Shown here: in pieces, positions 21,401 through 31,396 of the stretch
How positions within the stretch are numbered: the first letter of the stretch is position 1
Layout: every line of letters starts with the position of its first letter
Assembly (NCBI GenBank): GCA_048213135.1
Contig: PS015562.1
Span: forward strand, 22,565 to 59,620
Source: Reclinomonas americana ATCC 50394
Taxonomy: Eukaryota; Jakobida; Jakobea; Jakobida
DNA: 37,056 nt
Direction: 5' to 3'
Position numbers and translations under genes: made by a program
Notes under the pieces: generated by a model
Seen by the model: the letters and a program-made list of their open reading frames with translations, nothing else
Told to the model about the DNA's origin: nothing
The model's database searches: none

Positions 21401-23154
21401 TCAGGGGAGCGGATGTGACTGGCGTGAGGTGGCCGAGGAAACCGATGGTGGGGCACGCTGAACCGGTGAGGTCTTTGGCCGTCACCCCCGATGGCCAGCA
21501 CATTGTGAGTGGCAGTGGGGACATGACTGTCAGGGTGTGGTCGGCGGCAAGTGGAGAGGAGGTTCGCCGACTGGAAGGCCACACTGACTGGGTGTGCGCA
21601 GTAGCGGTGACACCCGACGGGCAGCATATTGTGAGTGGCAGTTATGACAATACTGTACGAGTGTGGTCGGTGGCAAGTGGCGAGGAGGTGCGTCGACTGG
21701 AAGGCCACTCAAATGTGGTGTATGCAGTGGCAGTGACACCCGATGGCCAGCACATTGTGAGTGGCGGTCGCGACAATACTGTACGGGTGTGGTCGGTGGC
21801 AAGTGGCGAGGAGGTTCGTCGACTGGAAGGCCACACGAGTGAGGTGCTCGCAGTGGCAGTGACACCCGACGGGCAGCATATTGTGAGTGGCAGTTGGGAC
21901 AAGACTGTACGGGTGTGGTCGGTGACAAGTGGCGAGGAGGTGCGCCAACTGGAAGGCCACACGGGTGGGGTGAATGCGGTGGCAGTGACACCCGATGGCC
22001 AGCACATTGTGAGTGGCAGTGCTGACAAGATTGTTCGGGTGTGGTCGGTAGCAAGTGGGGAGGCGGTGCGCCGAGTGGAAGGCCACACGAATGTGGTGTA
22101 TGCGGTGGCGGTGACACCCGATGGACAGCACGTTGTGAGTGGGAGTAGGGATGGCACTGTACGGGTGTGGTCGGTTGCAAGTGGTGAGGAGGTGCGTCGA
22201 CTGGAAGGCCGTGCAGGAGTAGTGAATTCTGTCACTGTTACGCCCGATGGTCAGAACGTGGTTTGTGGGAGTTTGGACGGCACAATGCGGATTTGGTCCA
22301 TGGCGATTGAAGAAGGAGTGCGACGACTGAAGGGACATGCCTGGGATGTTCTGTGTGTTACCGCCACACCAGATGGTCAGCACATAGTGAGTGGCAGTCA
22401 AGACAAGACTGTACGAGTGTGGTCACTGGCAACTGGCGAGGAGGTGCGCCGACTGGAAGGCCACTGGACTGGGGTAAATGCAGTGGCAGTGACGCCGGAT
22501 GGTCAGCATATTGTGAGTGGGAGTGCCTATCCAGACTGCTCGGTGCGAGTGTTGTCACTGGCGAGTGGAGAAGAAGTTCGGCAGCTGGAGGGACACAGGG
22601 ATACGGTACTATGTGTTGCCGTCACACCCAATTGTCGGCATGTCGTGAGCGGCAGTGCTGACAAGACTGTACGGTTGTGGTCGGTGGCAAATGGCGAGGA
22701 GGTACACCGATTGGAAGGCCACACGAGAGAGGTGTCTGCAGTGGCAGTGACACCCGATGGCCAGCACATTTTGAGTGGCAGTTCTGACGGGACTGTACGG
22801 ATGTGGTCGGTGGCAAGTGGCGAGGAGGTGCGTCGACTGGAGGGCCACACGAGTTGGGTGCGGGCGGTGACTGTGACACCCGATGGCCTGCACATTGTGA
22901 GTGGCAGCAGGGACAAGACTGTCCAGGTGTGGTCACTGGCGACTGGCAAGGAGGTGCGTCGGAGTACGCAGGCATATCTCGATAGCTTGTTGCCGAGCAC
23001 TTCAGCAGCCACTGGTATCACTTGTCGAGCGGATGGCAACACTGTTCGTATTTATCAACGGCATGAGCTGGGCGAATTATTGGTGCGAGTTCTTGGCCCG
23101 CACGATCCTGACTTCACCGATGCGAAGCAGAGCAAGAACTGTACCCTCCTCTGA
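18414..23154 (+). CDS. NLR-like protein: UBL - HEPN-like - NACHT - pentapeptide - WD40 array - CaaX
   Basis: A predicted protein of about 1,410-1,460 residues. Exons: 18414-18563, 18635-18869, 18980-19142, 19183-19652, 19719-20200, 20266-23154. The start is either ATG 18414 or ATG 18561, the last codon before the first intron; the latter would begin the protein directly with the ubiquitin-like fold. NACHT signatures are plain: Walker A GNSGAGKTT, Walker B LLLLLDGYDEL and a sensor-like VIVTCRSDY. Twelve near-identical WD40 repeats follow a pentapeptide stretch, and the last residues CTLL form a prenylation signal. This is the STAND/NLR layout of effector, NTPase switch and ligand-sensing repeats. 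An intracellular surveillance or allorecognition role is inferred from architecture only. Limits of exons 2-4 are the least certain; intron 19143-19182 would be only 40 bp. Intron 19653-19718 is 66 bp and open in frame. Confidence 0.85.
18635..18869 (+). other. N-terminal ubiquitin-like domain
   Basis: The exon encodes FPVHFCLADGTSRITVPDV, then CDLVQRGLHLLRV, and ends TLRELGISAETTLTVDVEG. The last part has the ubiquitin-fold signature (L..L.I....TL.V), as in the C-terminal half of ubiquitin-like domains, with no di-Gly processing site. It probably serves as an interaction or effector module. Confidence 0.55.
18980..19652 (+). other. DZIP3-type HEPN-like helical domain
   Basis: Following a helical segment (GIVRDALAARLRAALPVFCR), the sequence has FDLTALCAILVNGG, DEEVRVLLSVEPFV and then ETLRDVRNTVVGHR at about 19463-19498. 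The layout F-D-x-T/S-x-L, followed by a long helix ending in R-N-x(4)-H, is typical of DZIP3-type HEPN domains that sit beside NACHT in animal NLR-like proteins. The R and H of the HEPN nuclease motif are at 19475-19477 and 19493-19495. Assignment is by eye. Confidence 0.5.
19719..21240 (+). other. NACHT NTPase domain
   Basis: Walker A GNSGAGKTTA is encoded at 19934-19963, Walker B LLLLLDGYDEL near 20135-20167 and the sensor segment VIVTCRSDY just after the 65-bp intron at 20201-20265. NACHT-associated helical sequence follows (SLTTNPFMLSVVVQVLPQL, then DVLDRFIRQWIVREQERQ). A poly-Ala run from a GCA/GCT repeat at about 20838-20872 interrupts the winged-helix region. The intron sits shortly after Walker B, in phase 0. 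Confidence 0.88.
21253..21441 (+). repeat. Pentapeptide repeats between NACHT and WD40
   Basis: About eleven consecutive pentads of the A(D/N)LXX type: FSGRD LSGVR VRGAD LRDAV, then MHRTV WRGAD FRGVN VCMAY and ARKAD FRGAD VTGVR. This predicts a short right-handed quadrilateral beta-helix. The combination of pentapeptides leading straight into WD40 repeats is familiar from cyanobacterial WD proteins. Confidence 0.75.
21445..22968 (+). repeat. Twelve near-identical WD40 repeats (126 bp unit)
   Basis: Twelve 42-residue units of the form GH-xxx-V-x-AVAVTPDGQHIVSGS-x-D-x-TVRVWS-ASGEEVRRLE. Unit-start codons fall at exact 126-bp intervals (21571, 21697, 21823, 21949, 22075, 22201, 22327, 22453), with one 132-bp step into 22585 because unit 9 has two extra residues, then 22711 and 22837. 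A degenerate thirteenth unit follows (to about 23100, ending TVRIYQRHELG). Near-identity of the framework contrasts with variability at a few fixed positions. Two seven-bladed propellers are possible if degenerate blades are counted. Confidence 0.92.
23140..23154 (+). other. C-terminal CaaX box (CTLL) and stop
   Basis: The protein ends KQSKNCTLL-stop. Cys-Thr-Leu-Leu fits C-a-a-X with X = Leu, the preference of geranylgeranyltransferase I, and a preceding Lys-containing stretch is compatible with membrane binding. Not proof of modification. Confidence 0.5.
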
Positions 23155-23507
23155 AATGAAGTTTTGGTGGTGTCCGTTCTTGTTTCTGCGTCGTTTCAGG
23201 CTGACTACTAAGCAATCTGCAGCATCCATTCAGTAGTAGCTTCAAGAGGATGGCCATGCCCAGTATGGGCCTCTTCTCGCGACGAAATCACAAGAGACAA
23301 TTTATAATTATTCTCGACGTCAAAGAAGTTTGCTGAACGCATTGCATTCACAAACCCCCGCATTCCACCAGCTTACACCACATCCCACTATCATACTCTC
23401 CTGCACACACGCACAGAATCAGCAGCACAACGTGACTTCGACATTGATACCCACAGGACAACTTGAGTTTCTGCGGACGATTTGTGACAGAGTGAGCGAC
23501 TTGTGAA
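23155..23507. promoter_or_regulatory. Intergenic region with an AT-rich patch; probable 3' end of the NLR gene and promoter of UPF2
   Basis: 353 bp separate the stop at 23154 from the UPF2 ATG at 23508. The only AT-rich patch in the neighbourhood is TTTATAATTATT near 23300-23311. It could be a TATA-like element for UPF2 or part of the polyadenylation region of the upstream gene; the sequence alone does not decide. Nothing else is recognisable. Confidence 0.35.
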
Positions 23508-23668
23508 TGAGTGCAGCAGCTGGTGCTCCCTCAGGCAGCGCGCCTGCGGAGGAAACCAATGAGCAGGTGCGTGCGCGCGCGTGACAGAGTGTGAGAGTGA
23601 GAGGACATGTCCATGGTTTGTGCGCTCAGTGTGTTTCTCACTGTTTTGTTTGTTTGCTTGCTTTCGTG

Positions 23669-23704
<36 letters not shown>

Positions 23705-26700
23705 TTAGAAGGATGAATTGAGATTGCAGCTGCGCGATCGGAATCAAAGAGCGGCCTCATTGCGACCAAGTACGTCATTCACACACACAAGAGAGAGAGG
23801 CATTCACACACACACACACAGTCACTCACTCTCACACTCTCTCTCTCACTCACTCACTCACTCACTCACTCACTCACTCACTNNNNNNNNNNNNNNNNNN
23901 NNCTCACTCACTCACTCACTCTTTCTCTCACTCACTCACTCACTCACTCACTCACTCACTCGCTCACTCACTCACTCACTCACTCTGTCTCTCACTCACA
24001 GTTGCTTCTTTGTCATCGCTCTCTTGCTGTCCTCTGACTTCTCCTTCTCACCATCCCCCTTCCTTCCTTTCACCCTCCCTCCTTTCTCACTCACCCTTTC
24101 CCTGATCCCCCTCCTCTCCTTCCCTCCCCTCCTTCCCTCTCTCACAGCCCCCACCGAGATGCGCAACCGCGAAACCAACATCAAAAAGAACTCGGCCTTT
24201 GTGCGCAAACTACGCACCATCACCCGCGAGAGCGCACTCGACGTGGCCACCGACATGCGCCTGCTCAACCTCACCCGCTACATCTCCGAGGCCGTCACCA
24301 ACCTCGCCGAGGCCAAGCTGCGCGTGCAAGACATTATGCCCGTGGTGCAGCTGGTCACCGAGTTCAATTGCACGTTTGAGGAGTTTGCCGAGCAGGTCAC
24401 GGCGTTGTGGGTGCGCGGGTTTGAGCCGCTGAGCACAGGTGCGGGAGAGGAGGGGAAGTGAATCCTTCTGACGCGAGAGAGAGAGAGAGAGAGGGAGAAA
24501 GAAGGGAGAGTGATTGATGTTGACCAGTGAGAGGGCGACTGTCTCACTCACTCCTGCACACACTCTTGCACATTAGTTCACTCTCTCAGGTACACTCTGC
24601 TGCTTGCCCTCTTCTCGTCTTCAACGCATCAATTGTTGCTTTGATCTCGCGAGATCCGCGATATCTCTGCGCACTCATCTCTCTCTCTCCTCTCATGTTG
24701 TCTGCTTCTCTTCCGATGCATTGCTCTTCTCGCGTGCTGTCGCTTTCCATCGTCGGTTCGACACATGCCTCTGTGGTCCTGCGAGAGGCTGTCTGTTCCG
24801 TCTGTTATACATCGCCACACTCTGCTGCTTGCCTTCCTCTTGTCTTCAACGCATCGATCACTGCTTCTTTGGTCTCTCGCTATTCTCGATATCTCTGCGC
24901 ACTTATATTTCTCTCTCTCTCTCTCCTCTCTCTCTCTCCCCTCTCATGTTGTCTGCTTCTCTTCCGATGCATTGCTCTTCTCGCGTGCTGTCGCTTTCCA
25001 TCGTCGGTTCAACACATGCCTCTATGGTCCTGCGAGAGGTTGTCTGTTCCGTCTTGGTATACATCTCCACACTCTGCTGCTTGCCTTCCTCCTGTCTTCA
25101 ACGCATCAATCACCGCTTCCTTGGTCTCTCGTGAATCTCGATATCTCGATATCTCAGCGCACTTACCTCTCTCTCTCTCTCTCTCTTTCCTCTCATCTTG
25201 TCTGGGCATTTCTCTTCTCGCATACTGTCGCTTTCCTTCCTCGGTTCAACACATGCCTCTGTGGTCCTGCGAGAGGTTGTCCGTTCCGTCTTTTTATACA
25301 TCGCCACACTCTGCTGCTTGCCTTCTTCTTGTCGTCCTCCCTCTTCAACGCATCAGTCACTGCTCCCTTGGTCTCTCGTTATTCTCTCTCTTACTTCTCA
25401 TCTTGTCTGGGCATTTCTCTTCTCGCACGCTGTCGCTTTCCATCGTCGGTTCGACACATGCCTCGGTGGTCCTGCGAGAGGTTGTCTGTTCCGTCTTTTA
25501 TACATCGCCACACTCTGCTGCTTGCCTTCTTCTTGTCGTCCTCCCTCTTCAACGCATCAATCGCTGCTTCTCGGATATCTCGTGATTGTCGATATCTCAG
25601 CGCACTTACCTCTCTCTCCCCTCTCGTGTTGTGTCCTCCTCTTTCGATGAATTGTTGTTGTCGCGTGTTGTCGCATTCCTCCCTCGGTTCAACACATGCC
25701 TCTGTGGTCCTGCGTTGTCTACTCACTTGCCGCTTTCCTCTGAGGTTGTCTGTTCCTTCTTTGATACATGGCCACACTCTGCTGCTCTCGTCCTCTGCCC
25801 CTCTGGCTCTTTTTTCATTCTCGATATCTATGCGCACTCGTCTCTTATGCGACACCCGCGCAGGTGGAACGGAGACACTGGAGGACTTCAATGCGTCGTC
25901 GTCACGGAGGCGAGTGATGGTGCGCCTGTTGGCCGACTTGCAGCTGATTGGCATTCTGCGCGACGACAAGATCATGTCGCGTATCGTTCGCTCGCTGGTG
26001 CGGTGCTGTCGCGTGTGCGTGCGTCGATGGTGCCTGACGTGTGATCACACAGATCAAGTACTCGTGTGGTGGGCGCGAGGAAACCATGGCCGGCTTGTCG
26101 GTGGTGCTGCCGTTCCTCCGTGCGTACTCGCCGTACTTTACCGATTTTGCGGCCGAGTCGCGCACGCCGCAGCAGCAGGTCAGTGGTGTGGAGAAGGGAG
26201 GGGGAAGGAGGGGAAGGGAGAGGGTGAGGGAAGGGGGTGGAGAGGAAGGGAGGTGGAGAGAAAGAGAGAGGCTGAAGGGAGGGAAAGGGAGAAGGGAGGT
26301 TGAGGGGAATTGAGAAGGGAGGAGAATGGGAAAGGGAGAGGGAGAGGAGAGAAGTGGACAGCAGATCAGGTCGGTTTCTGTCTCGTGTCTCGCCTCCCGC
26401 CTCTCGCCTCTCGCCTCTCGCCTCTCGTCACTTGCCTTTCGCCTCTCGTCTCTCGTCTCTCGTCTCTCGCCTCTCACCCCTCCCCTCCCTTGCCTCTCAC
26501 CCTTCCCCTTTCTCCCCTTCCCTCACCCCTTCCCTCCCCTCCCCTTCCATCTCCCGCTCACCCTTCTCCCTCCCCCTTCCCCCTCTCCCCACAGGACCTC
26601 GCCTCCGCCGTCACCGCCGAAACCCGACAACAACTCACCAAGACCTACCAATTCCTGTACAAGCACGCCTGCACCGTCCTCGTGGCCGTCTTCCAAGACC

Positions 26701-29700
26701 TGCGCCAGCTCGAAGCCGAGCACACACACATGATGGGCACGCGTGGCGAGCTGACGTCGGAGAGCAAGACAAAGCACCAGAATCTGACGCAGTTGTTTGA
26801 GAAGCTGCAGACGCACTTGACCACGTTGCGTCTGTTGCTCGACAGCGGTGTGTTTATTGTTGCGAGTGCTTACTTTCTTTACTGTTAGCATGGCGGAGAT
26901 TTTGGGAGTGGAGTTGGAGCTGCCCGAGTTGCGCGAGTCCGACGTGACGCGTGTCGAGGCGTCGCAGGGTCCGCACGTGGCCACGCATTCGTCGTTTGCC
27001 AAGCGAGTTGCGTTGGCGAGAGTCACGCGTGCAGCGTACATGGAGGCTGAATTTCGTGCTGATGAACAGGCGGCGGAGGACGACTCGGGTCCCTTCGAGG
27101 ACTACGACACGCGCGTATTCTACGAGGACATCATGGATCTGAAGACGCGCCTGCCAGCCGTGCTGCTGGGCCTGACGCCGAATGACAAGAGCACAGCGTC
27201 GGGCAGTGGCGCGTCGTCTTCCGAGGGGGGTGAGGAGGAAGGGCGGAGCGAGCCGGTTGATGTGTCGGCGGCTCTTAAATTAGAGGTGAGTCACCAAACT
27301 CAAGAGTGCGCCAGCATGAGAGCGCTCACAACAACGCAGGTGGCGGAGGGTCTGGTGTCGGATGCAACGGCGAGCAGTGCGGGTATCTCACCACTGGATG
27401 ACATTATCGGACAGCTGCCGAAAGCATGCTCTCGCGATTTGATTGACAAGCTGACGCTGGAGTTTTGCCGTCACAACTCGGCCAATGCGAGGAAGAAGCT
27501 TCTGAGAGTTGCGTGGCAAGGGGGAAGGGTGTGAGGGAAGGGAGCGGGAGTTGAGATATGTGGAGAGAAGGGGACAGGAGAGGTGAGATAGTGCCTGCAA
27601 GCTAAAAGAGAATGGTTGCGAAAGAGAAGGAGTGTGGGAGAGACAGAGGGTGTGCGAGTTGCGAAGGCAAGGAGTGTTACAAAAACAAGGGCATGTGACA
27701 CACGCACACCAGCAGACAGACACTTACACATGCACTCTTTGTATCTGACACAAACGGACACTCACTGTCTGCTTGTCGTCACGTTATGATGCGTTGACGT
27801 AGACTTGTCGCACAATTGTGTTTCTTGTTGTTCAGTTTCTTTGTCGCGTGCATGTATATTCACGTTGTTTTGTCTCCTCCCTCTTTCCCTCTCCCTCTCC
27901 CTCACCCTCTCCCTCCCCCTCTCCCCCCTCCCTCTCCCCCTTACCCTCCCCCCTCTCCCTCCCCCTTTCCCCCATCCAGGCGCTCTACGGCGTCCCCCGC
28001 AACCAACTCGAGCTCCTGCCGTACTACGCCCGCATGGTGGCCACACTGCATCCCTACTACAAGGACATGGCGCCGGCACTGCAGGCCAAGTTGGAGGACG
28101 AGTTCGACGCGCTCTTCCGCGAGAAGAGCCAAACGAACATTGAGTCGAAAATCAAGGTTCTTGTCCTCTCCAGATGCTTGTGAATCCTATGTGCTCGGCA
28201 ACCGACCACCTCCCGCAGAACATCCGCTTCATGTGCGAGCTGGTCAAGTTCGGGTGTGTGAACGGCAATGCCGTGCTCAACCTGTTCCAGCGGTGCCTCG
28301 ACGATTTCTCGCATCACAATATTGATGTGACGTGTGCGCTGCTGGATTGTGCTGGCCGTTTCTTGAATCGGAAGCCAGAGACGTCGCAGGTGGGTCGCTA
28401 GAGGGGGATGATTGGCGCTGCGCTTACTGACATGATTCCTCTGCAGCGCTGTGGCAACCTGATTCAGCACATGTTGCGCCTGAAGGGCATCAAGAATCTC
28501 GACCCGCGCTACGAGACCATGGTGGAGAATGCGTTCTACTCGGCAGTTCCGCCGGCGAACTCGGTGTCGGCGAGGCGGTATCGTGAGGCGGCGAGACATC
28601 CGTTGTTGGTGAGTTTGAGAGAGAGAGAGAGACAGAAAGAGAGAGAATAAGGGACTGAGTGGCGAAAGAAGCACACAGCATGATGGTCGAAGAGAGAAGA
28701 TAGAGAACGACAGGTCACGGGCAATGCGAGAGAGGGCAAACTGCTCGCCTGCTGAATTCGGGCCACTTGATTCCGCTCTCTTTTTCTTTTTCTCTCAGTG
28801 CTGTCTTTCATTCCTTTTCTCTTTTCTCTCTTCACCGTCTCTGCTCTCTTTCTTGCTGTCTCTCACTCTCTTTCTCTCCGATTCCTTGTTTTAACCACTC
28901 TTTCGGTGTTTCCCTCCCTCTCTTCTAGCACTCTGTTGTCTCTCACTCTCTCACTCTTTTTGTTTCCGTCTCTCTGTTGCACTCCTTTCTCTCTCTCTCT
29001 GTCTTTCTTCATTTCGTTCCATTTCTCTTTAATATCTTCACCGTCTCTGCTCTCTTCACTATCTCTGCTCTCACTCTCTTTCTCTCCGATTCCTTGTTTT
29101 GACCTCACTCTTTCGGTGTTTCTCTCCCTCTCTTCTATCTCTGTTCTCTCGCACTCTCTCATGCACTTTGTTTCCGTCTCTCTGTTGCACTCCTCTCTCT
29201 ATCTCTCTATCTTTCTTCTTTTCGTTCCCTTTCTCTTTAACTCTCTCTGTTTCCTCTCTTTCTGTTTCGCTCTCTCTCTCTCTTTGTGTGTGTGCGTTTG
29301 CTTGCATCTTTTCGTTGACCACCATTTCCGTGCAGCGCTACGTGGAGCACCTGGTGCACACGGTGCTCAACCGCCGCACGGCCGGCTTCGTGCTGAAGCA
29401 GTTGCAGTCGCTGCCGTGGACGGCGACTGTTATTCCGTGGCCAGCTGCCGAGGTGTTGCATGCGCCGCCGGCTGTTGCGTCTCTGTGGATATTTAGATGC
29501 GTGGCTGTCTGGAAACGCTCACTGCTTCGCGCAGGAGGAGAGGGCGGTGTTGACGGGGCCACAGTTGGTGGAGGCTGTTTCTCGTATTCTGCTGAAGGTG
29601 ACACGCGCGCGCTTTAATCAGCTGCACGTCGTGGCGTCCATCATTGCATCGCTGGCCAAGAAGCAGCAGGAGGTGAGGCAACCGATTCACGGGAGCTCCT

Positions 29701-30280
29701 TGTGGCAGGAGCTCATTCAAGCCTGAATTTTGCAGATCTGTACGGCGATTGTGGACGATCTGTGGGCGTTTTTGCGCCGCGGCCTCGAGTCGCCTGGGCA
29801 ATACAACATGCAGCAGCGCCTGGTGATGAGCTGCAAATTGCTTGGCGAGCTGTACAACTATCAGACCCTGGACAGCCGTGCCGTGTTCGATGCCCTGTAC
29901 GCTTTCATCCGCGCGTCGCCCGAGTGTGATCCGCCAGAAGTATGTCTCTGCTTGTCGCGACCGATTTGGTTGCAGTTTGCTGACATTCATTGTGCGCAGG
30001 ATACGTTCCGCATTCGCATGGTGTGTGCGCTGCTGGACACGGTCGGCCTCTACCTGAATGGACGCACAAATATGGACATGTTGAAGGTGACTGTGGTGAT
30101 GGAGGAGTCTGCATGTTGTCTATCTGTCTCTGTCTATCGTGATTGTGTGTTGGTGCGTGTCCTAGTGCTCTGTCGCCGTGTCTGTTTCTTGTGTCGATGC
30201 TTTCCTGGGATTGCTCACTTCTGTTTCTCCTGCTTTCATTCTTTCTTCTTTTTCTTTATCTCTCTCTCTCTCTTTCTCTT

Positions 30281-30329
<49 letters not shown>

Positions 30330-31351
30330 GTCGTCTCGTACTACGTCTACGTCTACGTACGTACGTCGTCGTACGTACGTACGTACGTAACTACGTTACG
30401 TTCGTTACNNNNNNNNNNNNNNNNNNNNNNNNNNNNNNNNNNNNNNNNNNNNNNNNNNNNNNNNNNNNNNNNNNNNNNNNNNNNNNNNNNNNNNNNNNNN
30501 NNNNNNNNNNNNNNNNNNNNNNNNNNNNNNNNNNNNNNNNNNNNNNNNNNNNNNNNNNNNNNNNNNNNNNNNNNNNNNNNNNNNNNNNNNNNNNNNNNNN
30601 NNNNNNNNNNNNNNNNNNNNNNNNNNNNNNNNNNNNNNNNNNNNNNNNNNNNNNNNNNNNNNNNNNNNNNNNNNNNNNNNNNNNNNNNNNNNNNNNNNNN
30701 NNNNNNNNNNNNNNNNNNNNNNNNNNNNNNNNNNNNNNNNNNNNNNNNNNNNNNNNNNNNNNNNNNNNNNNNNNNNNNNNNNNNNNNNNNNNNNNNNNNN
30801 NNNNNNNNNNNNNNNNNNNNNNNNNNNNNNNNNNNNNNNNNNNNNNNNNNNNNNNNNNNNNNNNNNNNNNNNNNNNNNNNNNNNNNNNNNNNNNNNNNNN
30901 NNNNNNNNNNNNNNNNNNNNNNNNNNNNNNNNNNNNNNNNNNNNNNNNNNNNNNNNNNNNNNNNNNNNNNNNNNNNNNNNNNNNNNNNNNNNNNNNNNNN
31001 NNNNNNNNNNNNNNNNNNNNNNNNNNNNNNNNNNNNNNNNNNNNNNNNNNNNNNNNNNNNNNNNNNNNNNNNNNNNNNNNNNNNNNNNNNNNNNNNNNNN
31101 NNNNNNNNNNNNNNNNNNNNNNNNNNNNNNNNNNNNNNNNNNNNNNNNNNNNNNNNNNNNNNNNNNNNNNNNNNNNNNNNNNNNNNNNNGTGTGTGTGGT
31201 GGTGTCGTCGTCGTCGTCGTCTCGTCGTCCGTCGTCGTTCGTTTCGTTTCGTTTGTTCGTCGTGTCTTCCTTCGGTCGTTGTCTCTCTCTTCTTCTTCTC
31301 TCTTCTCTTCTTTCTTTCTTTTCTTTTCTTCTTCTCTCTCTCTCTTCTTCT

Positions 31352-31396
<45 letters not shown>

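Larger units (their letters stand above)
24148..26920 (+). other. UPF2 MIF4G domain 1 (exons 24148-24438 to start of 26889-27285)
   Basis: NIKKNSAFVRKLRTITRESA, LLNLTRYISEAVTNLAEAKL, then VRLLADLQLIGILRDDK, and TSESKTKHQNLTQLFEKLQT align with the first MIF4G of UPF2. The join of TT (26824) to MAEILGVELELPEL (26889) gives an ungapped match to the human order, and fixes donor GTTGCG at 26825 rather than the better-looking GTGTGT at 26848, which would break the frame. Confidence 0.9.

Noticed and set aside
21571-22965. Regularly spaced near-identical DNA repeats that could suggest a CRISPR array
   Set aside because: There are no unique spacers; the units are contiguous 42-codon WD40 repeats in a eukaryotic gene.
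20448-23042. Long minus-strand open frames (up to ~230 aa) opposite the NACHT-WD40 exon
   Set aside because: They are antisense shadows of the 126-bp repeat, rich in His/Pro/Thr/Cys from reversed WD40 codons, and have no domain character.
24745-25465. GGTTCGACAC and GGTTCAACAC blocks resembling a tRNA B box
   Set aside because: They lack the following CC, no A box or cloverleaf is found at the right distance, and they recur as part of the intronic tandem unit.
24527-26303. Plus-strand frames of 350-512 aa across 24527-26303
   Set aside because: They read through an intron made of CT-rich tandem units; UPF2 homology and phase require splicing from 24438 to 25864.
26848-26888. GTGTGT at 26848 as the donor of the UPF2 intron ending at 26888
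   Set aside because: It would put the next exon out of frame; the upstream GTTGCG at 26825 restores phase and matches UPF2 without a gap.
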